From Thermoplasmatales archaeon (GTDB lineage Archaea; Thermoplasmatota; E2; DHVEG-1), in assembly GCA_030672305.1 (NCBI GenBank), contig DAOVGR010000043.1, positions 1 to 59,819 of the forward strand: a DNA stretch of 59,819 nt, written 5' to 3'. How positions within the stretch are numbered: the first letter of the stretch is position 1; each line of letters begins with the position of its first letter. Under the pieces are notes generated by a model, which saw only the letters and a list, made by a program, of their open reading frames with translations, ran no database searches and was not told the DNA's origin. This document shows positions 52,713 to 59,819 of this stretch, piece by piece. A program made the position numbers and the translations under genes.

Positions 52713-52991
52713 TTATCCACCACTAACTGGGATAAAAAATAATAAATTATCACCATTTTTAAGTTCAGTATCTAAAAAATTTAATGCAGAAATTGGCTTA
52801 TCATTTACAAATATACAAATATATTGTGTTAACTCATCATTTTTTGTATAGAATTCTTTTTCTAGTTTTGGATATTTATCTACCAGAATTTTAAGTAAAT
52901 CTTTAAGGGTTTTACCTTTTATATCTAGCTCTAGCTCACTTTTTCCTGTCACATCTTTAAATGGTCTGAGAAATTTTATAGTAAGTTTCAT
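52713..52991 (-). CDS. MoaD/ThiS-family sulfur carrier protein
   Basis: 92 residues of ubiquitin-like fold: TIKFLRPFKDVTGKSELELD at the start, LKDLLKILVDKYPKLEKEF in the middle, and the C-terminal FIPVSGG with the Gly-Gly that is adenylated and thiocarboxylated. It delivers sulfur for molybdopterin/tungstopterin or a related cofactor. The AOR-type tungsten enzyme at 37897 needs such a cofactor, but no other pterin-synthesis gene is nearby. It is followed upstream by a small unknown gene on the same strand, 37 bases away. Confidence 0.87.
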   Translation of the reverse strand: MKLTIKFLRPFKDVTGKSELELDIKGKTLKDLLKILVDKYPKLEKEFYTKNDELTQYICIFVNDKPISALNFLDTELKNGDNLLFFIPVSGG

Positions 52992-53028
52992 AAGATATTC
53001 ACCGGTTATTTTAACAATTGACTGTTAT

Positions 53029-53319
53029 TTATTCCTCTAAAACATCATCTTCATTGAAAATATTAATCTTTGTAGTTTTAACAACTTTATCTTTTATTTC
53101 CTTTAGCTTGAGGTATAGATAATAGTCACTAGAAATAATAAAAGGATGTTTCAAGTTTCCTTTTTCAAACTCCTCTTTAAATCCATCTTTTATTTCTTCA
53201 AAAAGAAAATCTGTGGTTTTACTTATTACTAGATCTACAAAATCCTCTATAAAAATATCATCTTTTACTTTTTGTTGATTGTACCATTCAACTACTTCTT
53301 TTAGGATTTTGTCTTTCAT
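53029..53319 (-). CDS. Hypothetical protein
   Basis: 96 residues, charged and largely helical by composition: KILKEVVEWYNQQKVKDDIF, TTDFLFEEIKDGFKEEFEKG, DYYLYLKLKEIKDKVV and an acidic end NEDDVLEE. No Cys, signal peptide or known motif. GGAGAG precedes the ATG. It shares strand and likely transcript with the MoaD-like gene. Function not recognised. Confidence 0.6.
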   Translation of the reverse strand: MKDKILKEVVEWYNQQKVKDDIFIEDFVDLVISKTTDFLFEEIKDGFKEEFEKGNLKHPFIISSDYYLYLKLKEIKDKVVKTTKINIFNEDDVLEE

Positions 53320-53562
53320 TTATCTCTCCAATCCTACCAAATTCTGAATAGACTTTGTGTTTATAAAACTATTATATAGAAGCGTAATTTAATTTTATTT
53401 TCATGATGTAATTTTTTATAGTTTTTTCGAATATAACTTTAATATGTTATTTTCGGCTCTATAAGTACAAAATGTTATGAATTATAACATTTTTAATCCA
53501 AATTGGTTAGAATTTGAACAATAAGATTTATATAATATTCAAATTATATTAAATTGATTATC

Positions 53563-54222
53563 ATGGTAACCATCAGTCATATTGTCACGAAATTGATAAA
53601 CGATAATATCTATCTGCAAGAAGCAATTGGAAAAGGTATAGCTTCCTATGGTTCTGTTGCTAAACAACTAAAACCAGATATTGAAGGAGAGCTAAACAAA
53701 GAAGTTGCTCATTATGCAATAGTTGCTGCAATCCGTAGATACTCAGAAAAGATGAACTATAGATTTCAGGATATTAAATTTGATGCAAATACTTCTGAGG
53801 TAAATTTAAAAACAAATATAATGGACATTAATGTACTCAGAAACCAAAGTCTTTTTGATAAACTAAAACGAATATATGATATAATAAAATTTGAAAAAGG
53901 AGATATACTTCATATCATCTATGGAAAGAACTCTGTAAGTATTGTTACAAATGAACGATACAAGGAAAATATTTGTCAATTTCTAAGAGAAGAACAAATT
54001 ATGAATGTCGAGGAAAATCTTGTTTCCTTATCTTTTACAATAGATAAAGGCCTTGTTGATAGAGCAGGAGTTTTATTTCAAATTGTGCGAAATTTTGCCT
54101 GGGAAAATATAAACATAATAGAAGTAATTTCAATTGATTTAGAAATAACATTCATAGTTGATGTTAGAGATGCTGTGAGAGGATATAAAGCATTACAGCG
54201 ATTAATAATAAATCCAACTTAA
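53563..54222 (+). CDS. ACT-domain protein, likely amino-acid-responsive regulator
   Basis: About 219 residues. The N-terminal part (ISHIVTKLINDNIYLQEAIG, GSVAKQLKPDIEGELNKEV, HYAIVAAIRRYSE) is a helical domain found fused to ACT-like domains in archaea. The C-terminal part (LVSLSFTIDKGLVDRAGVLF, then IVRNFAWENINIIEVISIDL) is ACT-like. It probably senses a small ligand. ATG 53563 seems leaderless: TTTATATAATAT at about 53527-53538 is about 25-30 bases upstream and there is no ribosome site. Its stop overlaps that of the convergent GGR gene by four bases. Confidence 0.7.
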   Translation: MVTISHIVTKLINDNIYLQEAIGKGIASYGSVAKQLKPDIEGELNKEVAHYAIVAAIRRYSEKMNYRFQDIKFDANTSEVNLKTNIMDINVLRNQSLFDKLKRIYDIIKFEKGDILHIIYGKNSVSIVTNERYKENICQFLREEQIMNVEENLVSLSFTIDKGLVDRAGVLFQIVRNFAWENINIIEVISIDLEITFIVDVRDAVRGYKALQRLIINPT

Positions 54223-55448
54223 TTATCAACATTTATTGATTGTTTTTTAACAAACTTATCAATAAGTTTTAGATAAAAAATGCGGATTAGAATTTTCCTC
54301 CTGAATTTCCGAGCATCTGTCTGACCAGTAATTGCATCTATAACACTCTCACTTAATTTTTTATCTTTACTTATAAGTCTTAAAAGTTTTTCGTTACTCT
54401 TTCCCCAAAACATTGAAATGCGATAAAGTGCTTTTAGATCTCTTCCAAAATCTTTATTCCAAATTCTTTGATATTTTGATAAAAATTTTTCATTTGTTTT
54501 GTTTTTTTCTATAGCTTCAGTAACGACTTCTGCTGCAATCTTTCCAGATGACATTGCATAATAAATCCCTTCGCCAGAAACAGGGTTTGCAAATCCTGCA
54601 GCATCACCACAGAGAATAACTCTATCTGCATAGGTTTTTTCTAATGGACATGTAGGTATAGCAGCTCCCTTTAGCCCTCTAAAGCTAATACTATCAGGTA
54701 TTATCTTTTTTTCCTTAAGAATTTTAATGTACGCTTTATAGGTGTTCTTAATATTTCTTGTTCTTTTTAATGGATCAATTGCATGTTGAAATTCTGATAT
54801 GCCAATATTTACATGTTCTTTCTTTGGAAATACCCATCCATAACCTGCAGATCTATTTACATTAATATGCAAATGGCAAGGTCTTTTTTCACCAAAAAAA
54901 GAGTTAAGGATTTTATTACTTAAAGAATATTCCTCAAATATACAAATACAAATATTTCTAAGATTTTTTCGTAATCCTGATTTTTTTGCAATATTACTCC
55001 ATACTCCATCGGCACCAATAACAATTTCTGATTCAACACTAGTTCCATCATCTAGTAGAGTTTTTGCTGCACTATTTGATATCTCAATATCTGCAGCAGA
55101 TTTCCCATCTATAAAAGTGGCTCCAGAATTAATTGCTAAATTCACTAATTCATTATCAAATTTTTTTCTTAGAATCATAGCAACTAAATGTTCATCTCTT
55201 TGTAAATCCAGTTTATATTTTAGTGAAGAAGAATATGTATTTACTGCATATGAGAAAGATTCAATCCAATCCTCTTTAATGTAATTAAATCTCTTAAAAA
55301 TCCTTATAGGTAAACCACCACCACATGGTTTGTCTCTAGGAAATTTACTTTTATCTATAAGAAGAACATTTACTCCATTTTCTGAAAGAAATTTTGCAGC
55401 AGTTGAGCCAGCAGGTCCTGCACCAACAATTACAACTTCATATTTCAT
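54219..55448 (-). CDS. Geranylgeranyl reductase family FAD protein
   Basis: 409 residues. VVIVGAGPAGSTAAKFLSEN binds FAD, DKPCGGGLP is near residue 40 with the conserved Cys, YGWVFPKKEHVNIG near 205 is the YxWxFP motif of the family, and CGDAAGFANPVSGEGIYYAM near 282 is the second FAD motif. Members reduce the isoprenoid chains of archaeal membrane lipids or menaquinone. This supports the archaeal origin of the window. It lies 29 bases downstream of the carboxyltransferase gene on the same strand, a chance or weak operon link. Confidence 0.9.
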   Translation of the reverse strand: MKYEVVIVGAGPAGSTAAKFLSENGVNVLLIDKSKFPRDKPCGGGLPIRIFKRFNYIKEDWIESFSYAVNTYSSSLKYKLDLQRDEHLVAMILRKKFDNELVNLAINSGATFIDGKSAADIEISNSAAKTLLDDGTSVESEIVIGADGVWSNIAKKSGLRKNLRNICICIFEEYSLSNKILNSFFGEKRPCHLHINVNRSAGYGWVFPKKEHVNIGISEFQHAIDPLKRTRNIKNTYKAYIKILKEKKIIPDSISFRGLKGAAIPTCPLEKTYADRVILCGDAAGFANPVSGEGIYYAMSSGKIAAEVVTEAIEKNKTNEKFLSKYQRIWNKDFGRDLKALYRISMFWGKSNEKLLRLISKDKKLSESVIDAITGQTDARKFRRKILIRIFYLKLIDKFVKKQSINVDN

Positions 55449-55477
55449 AATGCATTAATTTCGCATTTTTTTTTATT

Positions 55478-57085
55478 TTACATTCTAAATACGCCAGGTC
55501 TCCAATCTGGGATTGGAGCATTTAATGATGCAGAGATCCCAAGTCCTAAAACCAATCTAGTATCAGCAGGATCAATTATTCCATCATCCCAGATTCTTGC
55601 TGTGCTATAATATGGATTTCCCTCTAATTCATATTTCTTTTGTATTGGTTCTTTTATTGCCTTTTCCTCTTCTTTTGTAAGTTCTTTTCCTTTTCTCCAA
55701 AGCTGATCACGTTTTACAGTTAATAAAACATTTGCTGCTTGTTCACCGCCCATAACAGAAATTCTTGCATTTGGCCACATCCATAACTGCCTAGGTTGGT
55801 ATGCCCTACCACACATTCCATAGTTACCTGCTCCAAAAGACCCACCAATAATTACTGTGAATTTTGGAACATTTGCAGTTGCCACAGCATTTACCATTTT
55901 TGCACCATCTTTTGCAATACCACCAGCCTCATATTTTCTACCGACCATAAAACCAGTTATATTTTGGAAAAAAATAAGAGGAATCTTACGTTGGCAACAG
56001 ATTTCAATAAAATGTGATCCTTTTAATGCCGACTCTGAAAAAAGTACCCCATTGTTTGCAAGAATTCCAACAGGATAACCCATAATTCGGGAAAAACCAC
56101 ATACAATTGTTTCACCATACAATGCCTTAAACTCATGAAACTTTGAACCATCAACAACTCTAGCAATTATCTCTTTAACATCAAATGCCTTTCTAAGATC
56201 TTTTGGGATAATACCATAGATTTCTTTGATATTATATGCTGGTTCCTCAGGTTTTACAACATCAATATGTGTCTTTTCAGATCGATTTAGATTTTCAACA
56301 ATGTTTCTTGTAATATTAATTGCTTCCATATCATTATGGGCATAATGATCTGATACTCCACTTTCTTTACAATGCACATCTGCTCCTCCAAGATCTTCAG
56401 CACTTACTACTTCGCCTGTTGCTGCTTTTACAAGAGGTGGACCACCAAGAAAAATTGTTCCTGTTCCTTTAACAATAATTGTTTCATCTGACATTGCGGG
56501 TACATATGCACCACCTGCTGTGCAAGAACCCATTACCGCTGAAATTTGAGGAATATCCATAGAAGACATTACTGCTTGATTGTAAAATATTCTGCCGAAA
56601 TGCTCTCTATCCGGAAAAACCTCGTCCTGCATAGGTAAAAAAGCACCGCCAGAATCAACGAGATAGATACAGGGTAGGTTGTTAGACTTAGCAATCTCTT
56701 GTGCACGAAGATGTTTTTTTACAGTCATTGGGTAATATGTTCCACCTGAGACTGTTGCATCATTAGCAATTATTACTGCCTCACGACCATGAATAATTCC
56801 AATACCTGTTACAATTCCTGCACATGGTGCCTTGTCATTATACATACCATATGCTCCAAGAGTATTAAATTCCATAAAAGGTGTATCTGGGTCAAGGAGC
56901 GCATCGATTCTTTCACGAGCAAGCATCTTATTTCTAGATTTATGAAGTTTAATCTTTTCCTCTCCACCGCCCTTCTGTGCAATAGAGATTTTTTCTGATA
57001 AATTATCAACTAGCATCTTATAATGCTTATAATTATCCTTATAATCCTTACTTGAGGTATCAATAATGCTATCTATGACATCCAT
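55478..57085 (-). CDS. Acyl-CoA carboxylase carboxyltransferase subunit (MccB-like)
   Basis: About 535 residues. [60 protein letters not shown] and [20 protein letters not shown] are segments of methylcrotonyl-CoA-type carboxyltransferases; [20 protein letters not shown] and [18 protein letters not shown] lie in the second half. It transfers CO2 from carboxybiotin to an acyl-CoA, or in decarboxylases the reverse. ATG 57085 with AGGAGG about nine bases upstream is chosen over earlier in-frame codons because it directly follows the stop of the biotin carrier gene. No biotin carboxylase gene is in the window. Confidence 0.9.
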   Translation of the reverse strand: MDVIDSIIDTSSKDYKDNYKHYKMLVDNLSEKISIAQKGGGEEKIKLHKSRNKMLARERIDALLDPDTPFMEFNTLGAYGMYNDKAPCAGIVTGIGIIHGREAVIIANDATVSGGTYYPMTVKKHLRAQEIAKSNNLPCIYLVDSGGAFLPMQDEVFPDREHFGRIFYNQAVMSSMDIPQISAVMGSCTAGGAYVPAMSDETIIVKGTGTIFLGGPPLVKAATGEVVSAEDLGGADVHCKESGVSDHYAHNDMEAINITRNIVENLNRSEKTHIDVVKPEEPAYNIKEIYGIIPKDLRKAFDVKEIIARVVDGSKFHEFKALYGETIVCGFSRIMGYPVGILANNGVLFSESALKGSHFIEICCQRKIPLIFFQNITGFMVGRKYEAGGIAKDGAKMVNAVATANVPKFTVIIGGSFGAGNYGMCGRAYQPRQLWMWPNARISVMGGEQAANVLLTVKRDQLWRKGKELTKEEEKAIKEPIQKKYELEGNPYYSTARIWDDGIIDPADTRLVLGLGISASLNAPIPDWRPGVFRM

Positions 57086-57089
57086 AAAA

Positions 57090-57581
57090 TTAGGCCTCCT
57101 TATCAACATCAACTGTACTTTGACCAATTTCAACTTGATCTTTTTCCTTAAAATTTACATTTTTAATTTTTCCATTATATGGTGCTCGAATTAAGTATTC
57201 CATCTTCATAGCCTCAATTACCATTAGCACCTCTCCTTTCTTTACAGAATCTCCATTTTTTACCTTTACACTAACAACTTTTCCTGATATGGGTGAACTT
57301 AGATTTCCTTCTTCTTTTTTTCTTACTTTTTTCTTACCTGTTAGCTCAATAGGTTTAACCCTAAATACCTGTCCATCGACAAATACAAACTTTTCTTTTT
57401 CACCTTCGGTGATAATTGATTTTATTAATCTATCCGCAATCTTTATCTTAAGTTGTCCAGGTTTAGTTTCTTCTGCTTCAACCTTGTATTCAGTGTTATC
57501 ATAGGTTATAAAAAAGTATTTTTCTCTACGCTCAATTGAGACATTATATACATGATTCTCATGTTCGTAATTTATAAACAA
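57090..57581 (-). CDS. Biotin carboxyl carrier protein of an acyl-CoA carboxylase/decarboxylase
   Basis: 163 residues. The C-terminal biotinyl domain has [20 protein letters not shown] and [19 protein letters not shown], with the biotinylated Lys in EAMKME. The N-terminal 85 residues are a beta-rich domain ([36 protein letters not shown]) like that before the biotinyl domain of acyl-CoA carboxylase alpha chains. It thus looks like the tail of such a chain as a separate protein. TTG 57581 follows GGTGA at good spacing. Paired with the carboxyltransferase gene four bases downstream. Confidence 0.92.
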   Translation of the reverse strand: MFINYEHENHVYNVSIERREKYFFITYDNTEYKVEAEETKPGQLKIKIADRLIKSIITEGEKEKFVFVDGQVFRVKPIELTGKKKVRKKEEGNLSSPISGKVVSVKVKNGDSVKKGEVLMVIEAMKMEYLIRAPYNGKIKNVNFKEKDQVEIGQSTVDVDKEA

Positions 57582-57641
57582 TATTTTTCACCTGTTCATA
57601 ATAAACTTTATTAACTCCCGAACTAATACAATCTTGATAAT

Positions 57642-58874
57642 ATGACCTCAAATAAAAAACTTTTCAAAGTAAATAATACAAATACCGAAATAATTAATCA
57701 ATATTTAGAGTATCATACCTCCAAAAAGCCAGATTTAAGCCATAAATCAATCAATAACATCAAAAAAACAATTAAAAAACTAGCAGACCATCTTAAACAA
57801 AAGTCACTCAAAGAGGCAAAGGAAGAAAACCTCATGCAATTCTTTAAAACAATCGAAAACCCAAAATCAAGAGAAACTTACGCGGTACACATAATACCAT
57901 TCTACAGATGGATACATGATACACCTAAACCAAACAGACCTCCCAACATGACATGGTTTGAATACCCATCACAAAGAACTAAACGAAAATTCAAAGACCC
58001 TAAACTCAAAGAAAAACTCCTCATAACACCAAAAGAATATCAACAAATGATAGACTATTCAAATGACATATACGGTCAAAATAAAGCACTCTGGGAAACT
58101 TACTACCTCACAGGCATCAGACCCTCAGAAATGCCTTCAATTAAACTAGAACACATAACCAATAAAAACAACGTAACATTAATTACAATACCTGAATCAA
58201 AAACACAACCCAGAACCATACCATTTCCAGAAACACCATACAAACTTCTTGAATACCTTAAACAACACCCAAATAAAGACAATCCGAACACATCTTTATT
58301 CTTTTCATTCAAAAGTGCAAACAAACTTGAACCTATACACATTGATTCTATCAGACTAAGATTTCTTAAAATGAAAAAAGACCTTAAAAACAAAGGATTC
58401 AAACAAACACTCATGCTAAAGTCATTCAGAAAAACACGAACATCAATCGTTTTTTATCAAAACAAACTCACAGATAAAGATATAGGAAAAATATTCGGAT
58501 GGACACCAAACACCGTTATACACCGTAGAGATGAATACGAACTATCTAATATCGATGACTTAATAAAAAAATACTGTTCAAAACAACCTCAATCAATACC
58601 ATCTTATACAACACTTAAAGAACAGACACAAACAGACATACAACAACTACAAAAAGAAAACGATATTTTAAAACAACAAATGATAAATCTACAAGAAGGC
58701 ATAAAATTTATCACAGAAACCATTCAAAACTTACCGAAAAATAAAACATTAAATAAAATAACACCTGAAGAGACACTAAAAGCAATGTGGCAAACAACAG
58801 ACCTAAATGAACTAACACCTGAACAACAAGAACACGCCAAAAAAATATTTAAAAAACTTAAACAACAGAAATAA
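57642..58874 (+). CDS. Tyrosine recombinase/integrase
   Basis: 410 residues. The N-terminal SAM-like core-binding domain is at about 15-105, and the catalytic domain at about 125-310. TYYLTGIRPSEMPSIKLEHI holds the first Arg; MLKSFRKTRTSIVFYQN corresponds to the HxxR box but with Lys for His; GWTPNTVIHRRDEY carries the candidate nucleophile Tyr. A coiled-coil tail (QQLQKENDILKQQMINLQEG) follows. The + strand here is strikingly rich in A and C, unlike neighbouring genes, suggesting a foreign or mobile origin. No partner genes are seen; downstream DNA is non-coding with repeats. Confidence 0.88.
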   Translation: MTSNKKLFKVNNTNTEIINQYLEYHTSKKPDLSHKSINNIKKTIKKLADHLKQKSLKEAKEENLMQFFKTIENPKSRETYAVHIIPFYRWIHDTPKPNRPPNMTWFEYPSQRTKRKFKDPKLKEKLLITPKEYQQMIDYSNDIYGQNKALWETYYLTGIRPSEMPSIKLEHITNKNNVTLITIPESKTQPRTIPFPETPYKLLEYLKQHPNKDNPNTSLFFSFKSANKLEPIHIDSIRLRFLKMKKDLKNKGFKQTLMLKSFRKTRTSIVFYQNKLTDKDIGKIFGWTPNTVIHRRDEYELSNIDDLIKKYCSKQPQSIPSYTTLKEQTQTDIQQLQKENDILKQQMINLQEGIKFITETIQNLPKNKTLNKITPEETLKAMWQTTDLNELTPEQQEHAKKIFKKLKQQK

Positions 58875-59708
58875 TAACATCACATCAGGTACGATAAATC
58901 AATATAAACAGCCCACAAGAGCCAAAGTCATAACACCAATGGCTAACACCAAGCTCACATGACTTAACCTCCACAGGCTTAAAAACAACAATACATACGA
59001 AACCCAAACCCAACTACCAATCTCTAAACTAAAAAACTAACCCAAAACACAAAACCATTCCGTTTCGCTCCGCTAACGCAAGGTCAACAATAACAGGGTT
59101 ATCTCACTCGCTATACTCGGGAGCCTCCCCCCTGTTAATGAACTCGGGGAAAGAAAGAAACCCCAAAAGGGGCTTACGCAAGTTTCAACAATCTCTCCCC
59201 TAAAACCCTCACTTAAAATAAACAGGGAGAGTACTTCGCTACTATAAGTATAATAATATACTAAATATAATAGCCATAAAAAGCACTCAAAAGGAAGAAT
59301 CCTTTCACTCTCCCTTAACCCCCTCTCTCCATCCTCTTAAAACAATAGACCACGAATAGACAATACAAACAATACGAAAAATCGCTTAGGCTTTAAAACC
59401 TACCGTCAATTTTTCTTACATTCGTGAGCCAGACACAAATCAAACGATTTCTACAAAATCGCTCAAAACTCTCACACGCCGAGAGCTACAAATCAAGACG
59501 CCAATTCCAACAGAACTGAATAGACCTTAAATAAAGCATAACAGACACATTCAAAACATTCCTTCACTTCAATAAATCTACATTCGGTATCACAAATTCA
59601 ATAACCTATGCTACTCCTATTTAAATAAAACAGCTATTCTAAATAAAAAATATAAACGACGTCATACTAAAACGCTAGAACTACGCCTAAAAGCGTACAA
59701 ACAAATAC
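58875..59708. other. Long non-coding A/C-rich region with inverted repeats
   Basis: No convincing ORF is present in this interval. It contains TAACAGGG (59091-59098) and its inverse CCCTGTTA (59130-59137), a CCCC-AAAA-GGGG hairpin (59161-59172), and a GC-richer block around 59060-59180 that reads on the minus strand as a possible structured RNA. The base composition continues that of the integrase gene. It is likely part of the same mobile element. Confidence 0.4.
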
Positions 59709-59819
59709 AGATGGGCTTCTTCATAAGAACACTGCAACCAAGAACGCTATAACTCAAGCAAAAACCTCACACAATTAAGATGGGCTTCTTCATAAGAACA
59801 CTGCAACCAAGAACGCTAT
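59709..59819 (+). repeat. 42-bp direct repeat, two copies with a 27-bp spacer at the window end
   Basis: The 42 bases beginning AGATGGGCTTCTTCATAAGA and ending CCAAGAACGCTAT occur at 59709-59750 and again, identically, at 59778-59819, where the window ends. The spacer is 27 bases. The repeat contains TTCTT-CAT-AAGAA, a short palindrome. It may be the edge of a repeat array, an element end, or a repeat that stopped the assembly. Confidence 0.75.

Noticed and set aside
59709-59819. CRISPR array
   Set aside because: Only two repeat units, a long 42-base repeat and no cas genes in the window; kept as a direct repeat only.

Overview
The window is AT-rich DNA from an archaeon, probably an anaerobic Thermoplasmatota-like euryarchaeote from sediment or a hydrothermal setting (inferred from gene content; no rRNA or tRNA gene was found). 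The archaeal signs are TATA/BRE-type promoters (some apparently leaderless), a geranylgeranyl reductase for ether lipids, an archaeal Ogg2 glycosylase, a COG2522-type regulator, a fused 3-hydroxyacyl-CoA dehydrogenase/enoyl-CoA hydratase, thiolase plus DUF35 pairs, and exported PKD-domain proteins.

Layout. 1-3421: a thiol/redox island (SagB-type nitroreductase, thioredoxin, nitroreductase, glutaredoxin-like protein, ferredoxin:thioredoxin reductase fused to rubredoxin, rubredoxin-like protein, hemerythrin-like protein). 3546-6303: a GNAT/DUF2156 pair, a regulator with repeated palindromic sites, a possible small RNA, and Ogg2. 6365-14223: a beta-oxidation operon (two acyl-CoA dehydrogenases, EtfB, ferredoxin-fused EtfA, thiolase, HAD-ECH fusion). 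14271-16865: an SDR and an exported NosD/PKD protein. 16971-22533: ring hydratase (Dch), dehydrogenase (Had), ring hydrolase (Oah), DUF35 plus thiolase, and a FabG-type SDR. 22820-24097: an MTTase-like radical SAM protein. 24196-33199: an operon for ATP-dependent class I benzoyl-CoA reductase of the bzd type (N-O-P-Q-ferredoxin-V), preceded by a small AbrB-like protein and a GNAT and followed by a metallo-beta-lactamase-fold protein and a Sir2 deacylase. 33285-37764: exported proteins, including a double nitroreductase and an M14 peptidase. 37897-41978: a tungsten AOR-type oxidoreductase with Fe-S and flavoprotein partners. 42000-51306: ketopantoate-reductase-like protein, acyl-CoA ligase, HgdB-like dehydratase/reductase, three tandem B12 radical SAM paralogues, and an HgdC-type ATPase activator. 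51397-57581: a small exported protein, radical SAM, MoaD-like, ACT-domain, GGR, carboxyltransferase and biotin carrier. 57642-59819: a tyrosine recombinase and compositionally distinct non-coding DNA ending in a 42-bp direct repeat.

How it works together (inference from family knowledge). BzdNOPQ, fed by the ferredoxin and BzdV and perhaps by a bifurcating ETF, would reduce benzoyl-CoA to the dienoyl-CoA. Dch, Had and Oah would then hydrate, oxidise and open the ring to 3-hydroxypimelyl-CoA. The SDR/thiolase pair, HAD-ECH fusion, acyl-CoA dehydrogenases and second thiolase could take this to acetyl-CoA. An acyl/aryl-CoA ligase lies further along. The GNAT and Sir2 genes flanking the reductase genes suggest acyl-lysine control. 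The most unusual locus is 42000-51306.

Sequence quality caveat: etfB carries a one-base frameshift in an A-run, and three other genes lack an ATG/GTG/TTG where family-like coding sequence begins. Residual indels are therefore likely.
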